Shown here: positions 25,001 to 33,700 of the stretch, one piece after another
Layout: each line of letters opens with the position of its first letter
Position numbering within the stretch: the stretch's first letter is position 1
Source of the DNA: Owenia fusiformis
Taxonomy: Eukaryota; Annelida; Polychaeta; Sabellida; Oweniidae
Assembly: GCA_903813345.2 (NCBI GenBank)
Contig: CAIIXF020000010.1
Coordinates: 2,101,169-2,165,168, forward strand
DNA: 64,000 nt
Reading direction: 5' to 3'
Notes under the pieces: model-generated
Database searches by the model: none
What the model was told of the DNA's origin: nothing
The model's input: the letters and a program-made list of their open reading frames with translations, nothing else
Made by a program: the position numbers and the translations under genes

Positions 25001-25970
25001 AGAATCCAGAGGCCAAATCTAGACATGTGAATATAGTAGGCCCTGTGCCTCCATCGGTAGCTGAACCCACTCCCGTAACATAGTCTTCTAAATGTGGCAA
25101 AGGATATGCACTGAATTTAGTCAACTTATTGAGGGATCTGAAATCGACACAAAACCGGAATGAGTTATCAGGCTTCCGAATTAGGACAACCGGCGCCCCC
25201 CACTGGCTATTGGATTCCTGTATTATATCCTTATCTAGCATATCTTGAATTTGGGTATCTATCTCTTTCCTTTTGTCTGATGGCACTCTATATGCCTTGT
25301 GTCGTACTGGTGATGCGTTATCTTGCAATTCTATTTCATGGGGAATTATGTTACAGCACCCGAGTGCGCCAGTATCATCAACAAATGTATCTCTGTATTC
25401 ATATACAAGGTTGAATAATCTGGATTTTTGTTCGGCATCAAGTGATGTTTTTGATAGGTCAATTTCAAAGTTTTTGAAAACTGGATTCTCAGAGGGTCTT
25501 GAAAAAATACCGTTTTCTTGTTTGGTAGCCGGAGTATCAATTATAGTTAATTTGGCATTTGAAGGAGATACGCTGAATGCGCCAATAATAGATCCTTCTT
25601 TAATGATTTGAGAACTCCTAAATGGATTCATCAATCTTGCGGTTATTGTATTGTTATATGATCTATTCAAGGAATTCGCTAAAAGACAACTGATTGTTTC
25701 CGAGTCAATTGCTGTACATTCACCAATCAAATAATTTGGAATAGGTGATGAAGAGTCTAATTTGCAGAGAGCAAATGTTTCACTCAAGGGGGGTATAATG
25801 ATGTCTGAACTGGCCACTAAGGGATAATTAGTTGGAATAGTAAATTTCACTTCACGTTTTGCAATATCAATTTTCATTTCGTGTATTTTGATAAAATCCG
25901 TTCCTAATATGATGTCAAAGGGGACATTATCCATTATAAAAAAAGTATGTTGAATATTGGCATCATTCAC
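22041..25970 (-). CDS. pol: Gypsy Pol: protease C-terminus, RT, RNase H, integrase, chromodomain
   Basis: A 1309-residue uninterrupted frame. It opens with the ILGTD half of the aspartic protease (about residues 20-25). RT follows with LDLASGF (317-323) and the catalytic YIDD (380-383). RNase H begins at LYSDAS (about 526). The integrase has a zinc HHCC (His764, His771, Cys801, Cys804) and the catalytic triad Asp833, Asp893, Glu929. A GPY-type segment near 1080 and a C-terminal chromodomain with YLVKWKNY (about 1245-1295) complete it. The chromodomain may bias integration toward modified histones, as in other Gypsy elements. All catalytic residues are present. The true frame extends upstream of this Met into the protease. 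Confidence 0.95.
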   Translation of the reverse strand: MNDANIQHTFFIMDNVPFDIILGTDFIKIHEMKIDIAKREVKFTIPTNYPLVASSDIIIPPLSETFALCKLDSSSPIPNYLIGECTAIDSETISCLLANSLNRSYNNTITARLMNPFRSSQIIKEGSIIGAFSVSPSNAKLTIIDTPATKQENGIFSRPSENPVFKNFEIDLSKTSLDAEQKSRLFNLVYEYRDTFVDDTGALGCCNIIPHEIELQDNASPVRHKAYRVPSDKRKEIDTQIQDMLDKDIIQESNSQWGAPVVLIRKPDNSFRFCVDFRSLNKLTKFSAYPLPHLEDYVTGVGSATDGGTGPTIFTCLDLASGFFQITLDEKSRPKSAFVTTSGMYEFKRMPQGLKNASSSFMRVMDSVLKGLAWSICLVYIDDVICYSPSFDKHLEHLRLIFDRLRNANLKLKLKKCAFALPQVKYLGYIISQKGILPDPEKIQAISTFPVPKNVKQLRGFLGTVGFYRRFIKKFSQIAKPLNDLTHMDAKFIWSADCNDAFVALKEKLTSSHILSYPNYNEPFQLYSDASYTGLGAVLQQKIDGVDKVIAYAGRGLTKAEKNYCVTDLEGLGVIFAVRKFQHYIQFSKFTIITDHISLKYLFYSKNLSGRRARWAQYLQGFNFDIVHMPGKKMTHVDGLSRRDYPSQLTDPEDERIPQFFALCANSPQNDLKQTLNLSIKDLSQLQRNDADLLLIFDYLEKDLLPNNSKLARRILLQSSDFIIKSGVLFHIYTTRILGSNQSRQIEQLAIPGTMIPEVLFQCHDQVTSGHLGFDRTLSRAREKFYWRKMTSHIYNYVMSCAECNGRKPGKRKIAALMPLPPVESMYYRIAMDFVGPLPKSELGNRYICVFSDYFTKYVEAIPLQNITAATVAKTLFEQIICRFGAPKYFLSDRGGNFMSQLFQELCKMFKISKLNTSSYRPQTDGLIEKFNSTLAQMISAYVDTNQKNWDVLLPPVIYAYRATPGIHGYSPYYLVHGRHPKDIFDISLPEFPKLQATVSDQLRTIAKNLGDAEIIVKNNLEISRLKMKQAFDKRHNVNQCDYKPGDIVYVYIPRTKVGLASKLSFKYHGPYSINHFTSPVNVLIRRISDAKLYNTPVHINRLKRVAWRTDIPSNEAPLRFELAKDDVTREALEISSDSSDDSANSDKTSPSSTTRSDVSLSSQIIPDVQSRTDDLTSKESDFNMQSKLSSTNNVTQLINQKLENDPRSDNAHLSTSMKVQHDCAVSKSSTDVESEEFFEIDHIISMRYNKQHVPQYLVKWKNYTNAHNSYVYYEDLTRDMQEFVNKNDIPITPFKRKKRKRKVQNGKF

Positions 25971-25978
25971 GCCAAAGA

Positions 25979-26278
25979 TCAGCCTAATGGAGCCTTTAAT
26001 TTCCGAGCGAGCACCATTGCCACTTGTACTTCAGTATAAGGTGAATTTAATGTTGTAAATGAATGCGGAGATAATTTTGCTGAAAGATTCGAACTAATCA
26101 AAGAAATAGTAGCACCTGTGTCGATTAATGCAAAAATTGTTCCCAAAGTTTGAAGAGAAATCTTAATTAGACTGTCATGAAACATTTGTATCGTTGTTTC
26201 ATTGAGATTAGTCGTCGTTCCTATATAAAAGGTGCTCGCTTGAGGTTTTGTTTGTGAAGATAAATCGTGTCCTGTCAA
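25979..26278 (-). pseudogene. Gypsy protease N-terminal part, frame-broken from Pol
   Basis: This frame carries the aspartic protease active-site motif LIDTGATISLIS. It runs to a stop at 25979 in a different frame from pol, which holds the second half of the protease. The pol frame can be followed upstream of 25970 to about 26030, so one domain is split by a single-base frame change around 26020-26035. Either this copy is mutated or the element uses recoding here. The gag stop and the protease start are also in different frames, which is common in Gypsy elements. Confidence 0.75.
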
Positions 26279-26304
26279 TAACCTCTCTTTATTAACAGGA
26301 TATT

Positions 26305-27471
26305 CTAGTTTAAAGAATTTTGATACTGTTTAGATTGATAGGGTTTATTTTGGCTCTGTGGATATTGCATGGCAGGGGGTTGATTCGATGGGTTACGTTT
26401 TGAAAAACAATTCCTTATCACGTGACCCAATTGCCCGCAACCATGGCATCTGATATTACTATTTCCTTGACTCCTATTTGATCGATTGCTAATATTTACC
26501 CTACAAGACATTTCTGTGTGGCCAATTTTCCCACAACGTTGGCAAATTGGGCGCATATTTTCCGTGCGGCCTTGAAACGATGATTTCGGATGCATACGAC
26601 CCAATTCCGGTTTATGATTGATACGGTCCATTTTGCTTTCTATCGCACGCAATCGCGATTGATGATTTACTGACATTTCATTTATTTGTGAGCCGAAATC
26701 CCTCATTAATTCCAACATTCGAGTCTCAACATTTGAATTAATCAACGATACTTGGGGCGTAGAGTTAGAGGTTTTATCTATTGCCGCTATTTGATTAATA
26801 CTTTCCCCTAACTTCGCTTTTTGTTCAGCAGTGTCTATGTCACCAGGGTCTTGACCTATAACAAAATTACGTATTGCGGGTCGTAAATTGGTAACAAAGA
26901 TATCTAACCTTTCCTCTGCAGTTTTATTTAAATGTGAACATTTTAAATGAATGTCTGCTGCATAATCAGCTACTGATTCGTGTTCCCCTTGTTTGCGATT
27001 TAATAAAGTTTGTTGTAAGACCCATCGTGGTCTATTGTCGATAAATCGGGATTTGAATAAACCTTCTAATTCTGACCATTTGTTAGGTTGTGGATTTAAT
27101 TCTGTAAACCAAATTTCTGCGGAGTCTTTTAGAAAATGGGGAAATATAAGGGCTTTCTTGGTTGAGTCCCAAGCATTGAGATTAGCATATGAATTGAATT
27201 TATTTAACCAATGTCTCGGATTAGTTTCGGATTCCTTACCAGAGAAATGATTGGGTTTTATACTTGCGTATGCCATACTCTTTGATGCAGCCGGGACAGA
27301 AGCCTGTGCGTTTTCCGGGATTGGGAACAATGCCATGGCTTCGTCATGGCTTTTTCTCATTTCCAACTGTGCCTGTCTCTGTATGTCCATCATTTCCTCT
27401 AGATCCCTAATTTTCTTACCCAATTGGGAATTCCTATCTACGTTCTCACTGAGTTCAGTTATTTTTTTCAT
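26305..27471 (-). CDS. gag: Gypsy Gag with two zinc knuckles
   Basis: A 388-codon frame. The N-terminus is helical and charged. A retrotransposon gag core follows (about residues 70-230, with an NHFSGKESETNPRHWLNKF segment). Two CCHC zinc knuckles lie near the C-terminus (CQRCGKIGHTEMSC and CHGCGQLGHVIRNC), and the tail is Gln/Asn-rich. A more upstream ATG at 27556 opens a 33-codon frame whose product looks like the missing Gag N-terminus. It meets this frame at a seven-A run (27462-27468), suggesting a one-base slip in this copy or recoding. Confidence 0.9.
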   Translation of the reverse strand: MKKITELSENVDRNSQLGKKIRDLEEMMDIQRQAQLEMRKSHDEAMALFPIPENAQASVPAASKSMAYASIKPNHFSGKESETNPRHWLNKFNSYANLNAWDSTKKALIFPHFLKDSAEIWFTELNPQPNKWSELEGLFKSRFIDNRPRWVLQQTLLNRKQGEHESVADYAADIHLKCSHLNKTAEERLDIFVTNLRPAIRNFVIGQDPGDIDTAEQKAKLGESINQIAAIDKTSNSTPQVSLINSNVETRMLELMRDFGSQINEMSVNHQSRLRAIESKMDRINHKPELGRMHPKSSFQGRTENMRPICQRCGKIGHTEMSCRVNISNRSNRSQGNSNIRCHGCGQLGHVIRNCFSKRNPSNQPPAMQYPQSQNKPYQSKQYQNSLN

Positions 27472-27556
27472 TTAGTGTCTCCCCCATCTGTCTGTCGCCC
27501 TCCAATTGTCTTAATCGGTCTTCTACTGCCTGGTTTCGTGTGCTCGTAGATGTCAT
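27455..27556 (-). CDS. Probable out-of-frame Gag leader ORF
   Basis: The ATG at 27556, 27 bases after the primer-binding site, starts a 33-codon frame rich in polar residues (MTSTSTRNQAVEDRLRQLEG and on). It stops inside the start of the gag frame. The charged, helical character matches the Gag N-terminus in the next frame, and the two frames are offset by one base at a T7/A7 homopolymer. Confidence 0.5.
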   Translation of the reverse strand: MTSTSTRNQAVEDRLRQLEGDRQMGETLNEKNN

Positions 27557-27582
27557 GTTGTTTTCCTCCGATTAACACCAAT

Positions 27583-27600
27583 TACCCGGCTGCTCCACCA
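27583..27600 (-). promoter_or_regulatory. Primer-binding site of the Gypsy element
   Basis: The minus strand reads TGGTGGAGCAGCCGGGTA, starting with the TGG that pairs with tRNA CCA ends, two bases after the terminal repeat. This fixes 27603 as the inner edge of the 5' LTR. I did not assign the tRNA. Confidence 0.75.
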
Positions 27601-27602
27601 AT

Positions 27603-27734
27603 TGTTGTAGGGGTTTTCTTCTTAGATTCAGGCCCACCCCTCAATTATTTTATTTCAAATATATTACCCGAGGATCGTGGTGTGATCGATTACTCACAAC
27701 AGACCAAGCATACCCTTTAGAACGTCCAACTGTA
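27603..27734 (-). repeat. 132-bp terminal repeat at the gag end (LTR or its U5 part)
   Basis: Read on the minus strand it ends ...CTACAACA, followed two bases later by the TGG of the primer-binding site, as expected for a 5' LTR. It contains AATAAA. It is identical over all 132 bp to 18727-18858. Sequence beyond 27734 has a TATATAAATGG box near 28165-28175 and AATAAA motifs near 27790-27830. The true LTR could therefore extend to about 28200. Confidence 0.75.
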
Positions 27735-30694
27735 TCAGATATTTTATACGTTCACACAAAAGAATAACATAAGTTGATGTAATAGGCACTTTATTTATTT
27801 ATAAAAAGAAATGATAAATTAAACAAAACGTATTTTATTTCTGATCTCTTCTTGTAAATATTTCACATTAGTAACACATGTAATTCACATCAATGGTGCA
27901 GATCTCGATTGATTGATTCGACTCTCTAGGTTGTGATCGCGATCGACAAATATTTATAATCTTCCGAAAATAAAGCATTTAAATGTATCCATTGAGAAAA
28001 TAATCCATTAAAGATTCTAACTCCCACACTTCTTAACTTCCCGAAAACGCGCTCCCCCAAAATTTTATAAGTCAAAATCTGTTTCCCGTTATTCCCTTGT
28101 ATTGTGCCCTCAAGGTCCGTTCCCAATTCTCCGTTCTCCGTTCTCCCGATTCAAACTAAACTTCCATTTATATACCCATAAAAGATGCTATTCTTAGCCA
28201 TGATTTGCGTGATGTATGAGATTTATAAATATCTAGGAATGAATCATAATTGGAAATGATTCATCTTATGGTAAATATCAGAGAGGATGCCCTATGTAAA
28301 ATTGGCGGTAAATTTGAATTAAATGAATATTCAAAGATTTGAGTTTTTAAGTTACAACATAAGCCTTCATATAATCCAAAGATTTTTATTATAAATTTTA
28401 AATTAATTGTGTTGGGATCAATAATAAGGAAATTCAAGAATAAGGGAAATTAAACTGACCATATCATTTGAATCAAAGAACATCAACATTATACATAATA
28501 AAAAAAACATCAGAACTTTCTATTCCGAGTCATCTACCGCTCTAAGTTTATGTAGCTGAAAAGTATATATGTAAAATATGTGCAAAAATTATGTTTTGTT
28601 GTTTTGTTTATTCTCTTACCTCATACTTCTACAAAAATAACACATTCCAACTTTGAGTATATAAGAACACGCCTATATATTGCTATGTCTGACATGTAGT
28701 GTGTTAGGTCCACCTCTCCCCTCACTTTGATGTGATGTGTGTAGTGTCAAAGATCACACACTGACATCCTCCACTCTGACACCATATAATAGATGACACC
28801 TCTATTAAGAATCTCCAAGTCAATTAAGAACAAAAATTAGGTCACATATCCATATGTCTTATAACTCTTATGATGAGTAGTCTGCCTTTTATCTAGAGTT
28901 GTAAATATACTTTATGAAATGCTTATCTAAGACAGACAGGTGTAGGTTTATGTAATCAGAGGATAGGTATTCTTCTTTCATATTTTGCAAACAACAGCTT
29001 TAGAAAGGGAGCAAGGGCCATACCTAGGAAAGGAGGCAGAGGTTGCATCTAGCTGAGAGATTTCTCCTTTAGGAGACAATGGGATGTATTTGATATACCA
29101 ACTTATGTGTAACATCACATGGCATCACCTAAACCACCAACCCTAACGCTCAGCCTAAGAAGTAACAGATTCTGTAGAATGATATGATCAAATGTTTTTT
29201 GTAGTCCAGTCTAAGTTGTACTCATACTTTAAACTTTACTTAAGATAAGTCAGGTTTGTATTTTTGTAATGTTTTGTTTGATCATGACACATATGTTGCC
29301 ATAATTATAGAATAATACAACATGAAGAAGTTTGATTTACACTTTAGAAGATAGCGTTTAAACCTTAATTTCTGATGTAAGAAAAGTTAAAATTTAACGC
29401 AGGTACTTAGACATGTTCATATTTCATTATGATATTTAACATTATGCACTGTACATCCCAAAATGCAGTTTACATCCCAAAATGTAGTTTACATCCTAAA
29501 ATGCAGTTAACATCATACTGTTCTGATGCAGTCAGTTTCAAGGAAGTAAACCATTTTTAAAAGGCAAAGTAACAGAAAAGAATACTTTAGTCATGTAATC
29601 TTGTTAACTAACTGGACAATGCTAATACCAAAGTGGGGAGCACAAAAAATATAAAGTAGAGCTTATAAAGACAATATATGTAATTTAATTTTTGATTGAT
29701 AAAATATAATATGGATAGAAAAAACATTACTATGATATTTGGAAAAAGTCATACTCTTAAAGAAATTCAAGAAATATCTTGTGAAGTTTTAACATATTTA
29801 AGCACTTTTTTTTATCTTGGCCTACTTAAGTGGGCAGTGTGAAGTAAGGTTCCCAGAAACCCTGTGTTGTAAATACTTATGTAATCTGACCCTGAGTTAT
29901 AAGGCTCTTATTTTGTGGTGTTCCACTTTGTTGACAAGTTAGGTTTAATTACACCATTTTACATTGTTTTATATGTTACCACACAAAAGAGGTGAAAGTT
30001 GACCAATTTCAATGTTTATGGCATCTGGGTTGTAAGTGGTCGTGTTGAAAGACTGGAATTTTAATCTGTTTTACTTGATTTTTCAATTGTTTCAGGTGAC
30101 TGTTTTATGGTTAACTTCAAATGTCTCTAGGTACATGTTAAACAGCAGGGGAAAATTGATTGTTACAAAGCATTTTGACAAAAGGTTCATAATGGAAGAT
30201 TTTGTGCCTGAGTAACACTTCAAAAATCTTTCTTTTCGTAGTTTTTTTTGTCAAAATGCTTCCTAATGAAGCAATTAAATCTGTGCTGTAACTCTAACTT
30301 TAGTCCATAAAATACTAATCGGGACATATGAGTATGAAAAATGATTTCACATTGTTGTGAATAGCTCTTGTGTGTATTTAAAGATGGCAGGATCATATAA
30401 TAGAATGCGTTTTTAAAAAACCTGTCCATTTCACCTCTATAAGTAACAATTTTTTCTAAACATTGGAGTATGTCATGTACATGTACAGTAAAACTTGTAT
30501 CTCAAAACACCTCTCTACACATGGATTTGCTTCTCTTGGTCCTTTTTTCAGCTGCCTTGATATATGAATACATGCTATTCTGAACATTTTTGGCTGGTCC
30601 CTGAGAGGCATTTGGATGACCAAGTTTTACCGTGTAACAGTTTTTACTTTAGAATGCAGTATTATTCATTTTGTGTCGATTTCTGTGTTTCCAG
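27735..30694. other. Non-coding stretch between the Gypsy element and the first helicase exon
   Basis: No exon recognised. Its first 450 bp carry LTR-like minus-strand signals (TATATAAATGG box near 28170, AATAAA near 27790-27830). A dispersed repeat copy lies at 30190-30290 (shared with 1286-1377) and a MITE at 30486-30634. Confidence 0.45.
30486..30634. mobile_element. 149-bp MITE of the CAGTAAAACYTG family
   Basis: TA flanks at 30484-30485 and 30635-30636. The left end is CAGTAAAACTTG. The right end is CAAGTTTTACCGTG. It ends 60 bp before a helicase exon. Confidence 0.65.
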
Positions 30695-30788
30695 GTGCCG
30701 TATTGATATTTCTCCCTGGTTACGATGAGATTGTCACCCTCCGTGACATGATACTTGCAGATGAGGACCGTTTCCCAGACAACAGCAA
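30695..30788 (+). CDS. YTHDC2: YTHDC2-like exon a: start of RecA2
   Basis: Acceptor TTTCCAG|GTGCCG; donor AGCAA|GTGAGT, 94 nt, phase 2 out. Encodes GAVLIFLPGYDEIVTLRDMI and onward, the first strand of RecA2. Confidence 0.92.
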
Positions 30789-33700
30789 GTGAGTGCTACT
30801 TACTACATTCATATTTCAAATCTAATAGACCTTTGAATAAGCATCTTTTGCCCTTTGATCAGAATTTACCAGCCAGCTACATGTTGTCATTTAGTGAATG
30901 TTGCGATATTTCAAAATAACATTGCTAATTTTGAACGTAAAGGCTAGAGTACCGACAATTGTCGGTACTCTAGACTCTGATGTGGTGGCACGCTAGAGGA
31001 CCGACAAATAAATTGTCGGTACGGGAGATATGCTGTGTTTACACGCTAGAGGACCGACAAATATTAATTTTCGAATTTTCTGGCGCATGCGCAATGCGCG
31101 GGGGGATATTTCAGATATCATACGGATATTTTGGGAACAAGTGCAAAACCAGGGGAGGGCATTAGCCCCGGTTACCCGTGGATTACCAAACCCAGTCAAA
31201 AAATGGTAGCCCGGGAACAGGGAATGGTAGTAAACGTTGAAAGGCCCAATAAAAAACATGAACAAGTAAGACGTTAGAGAGCTATTAATACAGAGTAAAC
31301 GGCTATATATATTATAAACAGACAGGATATTTCTCCTGAGCCGATCAGGCGTAGAAAGGGGCGTTTGCTACCCATTAGATAGAAGAAAATAGCTAGAATG
31401 TTTTTTATTTGAAGCTTATGGTATGAGGTTCCATATCCATCCGCCAAAAGGTATAACCCCTATATAGTCCATTTAAAAACCTGTGGTATCGTTCTAAATA
31501 ACCCATAGTTGGCTTCTCTTTCTAGGGTACCTAGTATTCCACTATTTGGTGTCAAAATAAAGAGGAGTTCAACTTTCATTTGAATTACGAAAATAGCGAT
31601 GTAGGTCAAAATAGTTCCGAACGTGAGCATGTTTACTACGCGTTTGCCCGTCATATCAGAATTGAGGAAGTGGTAGCAAACGCGAGTTACAATAAACGGA
31701 CGCTGATATCTCAAAAGTAACCTGACTCCCTATAATTTGATGTAGGTCAATCAATTGAACCCCTATATGGACAGGTGCATTTTGATATATAACACTATGG
31801 GGGGTAAGCGTTTCATAGTTGGTCACGAACGCCATATGTGCAAAGCATTGTTATGAATTTTCGAATTTGGTGTTGGATTACGGTTACCTTATAGCACATA
31901 GTTTGATGGAAGTTGCATTTGGCTCCCTTAGTTAATGGCCACGATTCCATCTCGCATGAGAGAGCTACCAAACGCAAAGTAAACAGTGATATATTCCAAA
32001 TGAGATATTTCTCCTGTGCCATGGCGTAGTAAGGGTAGAGAGCGACGGGGGCGAAAGCATCCCCTCCCCTAACTGTATATATCGACCCATTAGATAGAAC
32101 AAGAAAAGAGCTTTAAAATGTTTTTTAATTGAAGCTTGTAGGACAATTTTGATGGAAGTTGTATCAATTTTTGTCGAAATAAATTATGGCTCACTACAAG
32201 TTAATGCCTGTACGATTCCATACTGCAAAAGAAGCACTATGCCCCCCCCCCCTCAAAAGAAAACAGTAGGTCTTGCCGGGATTCGAACTCGGGACCGAGT
32301 GTGTTCGAGTCGTGCTCGCTAACCACTAGGCTACCAGTGATGAGGTTATCTCAAAAGTAAAAGTAGTGCATTTATTTATGAAATTGTCGGCTCTCTATCA
32401 AAAACACGTAGCAGCCACTTGCGTACCGACAATTGTCGGTTCTCTATCTGGCACTACTAGTTGACGATAGAGTGCCGACAATTGTCGGTACCCCAGCAAA
32501 TACCCCTGGACAGTCTCCAGTACCGACAATTGTCGGTCCTGGAGCCACTCCGAATTTTGAAAGACATTTCTTTGAGTTTAATTTGCAATGCTACACAAAC
32601 AATGCCATAGTGAATCTTGGCAATACGTCCTGGTTAACCTAATGTAGCAAAAGGTGATCTCTTTATATCTCTTATGTTTTCGCCCCAACTGAAATCAAAA
32701 TTGTGAAGTATAACTCACTAGTGACAATTAGAGAATTGTCATTTATATGAGTCCTTAATGTCATTATTTCAAGATATTCTTTCTTTGCCACTTTATTTTT
32801 CATTGTTTAGTGTGGTCCCTTCATTATCGTTGACTAGTGCGAAGATCTGATTAGGTTTTGGGCATTCTGGGTAATTAACATGACAACCATTTGCTTTTCA
32901 ATGTGCAATATTTATCCCATTCTGTGTCTTGTTCGCTATAAACATGACATGTTACAATTCTTTGGTTATTTCTAGGTACATCTTGTACACACTGCACTCT
33001 GTGTCTTGTTCATTATAAACATGACATGTTACAATTCTTTGGTTATTTCTAGGTACATCTTGTACACACTGCACTCTGTGTCTTGTTCATTATAAACATG
33101 ACATGTTTTAATTCTTTGGTTATTTCTAGGTACATCTTGTACACACTTCACTCTGTGTCTTGTTCATTATAAACATGACATGTTACAATTCTTTGGTTAT
33201 TTCTAGGTATATCTTGTACACACTGCACTCTGTGTCTTGTTCATTATAAACATGACATGTTACAATTCTTTGGTTATTTCTAGGTACATCTTGTACACAC
33301 TGCACTCTGTGTCTTGTTCATTATAAACATGTCCTGTTACAATTCTTTGGTTATTTCTAGGTACATCTTGTACACACTTCACTCTGTGTCTTGTTCATTA
33401 TAAACATGACATGTTACAATTCTTTTGTTATTTCTAGGTTCATCTTGTACACACTTCACTCTGTGTCTTGTTCATTATAAACATGTCCTGTTACAATTCT
33501 TTGGTTATTTCTAGGTACATCTTGTACACACTTCACTCTGTGTCTTGTTCATTATAAACATGACATGTTACAATTCTTTTGTTATTTCTAGGCACATCTT
33601 GTACACACTGCACTCTGTGTCTTGTTCATTATAAACATGACATGTTACAATTCTTTGGTTATTTCTAGGTACATCTTGTACACACTGCACTCCTCCATGC

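Larger units (their letters stand above)
18727..27734 (-). mobile_element. Ty3/Gypsy LTR retrotransposon with chromodomain
   Basis: A minus-strand element of about 9.0 kb bounded by identical 132-bp direct repeats (27603-27734 and 18727-18858). In order: terminal repeat, primer-binding site 27600-27583, gag, protease, RT, RNase H, integrase with a GPY-like motif, chromodomain, then 3.2 kb containing degenerate repeats, a RING ORF and a coiled-coil ORF. Identity of the end repeats suggests a young insertion. However, the protease frame is interrupted, and I find neither a target-site duplication nor a polypurine tract next to 18858. The right-hand limit of the element is therefore uncertain. 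Confidence 0.7.

Noticed and set aside
25160-25611. Plus-strand frames opposite the Gypsy pol gene
   Set aside because: They are shadows of the reverse transcriptase/protease coding strand, with no domain of their own.
26993-27475. Plus-strand frames opposite gag
   Set aside because: Antisense shadows of the gag frame; composition follows the minus-strand codons.
30993-32022. Minus-strand frames within the 1.6-kb intron element
   Set aside because: No similarity to transposases or other families; short and compositionally random.
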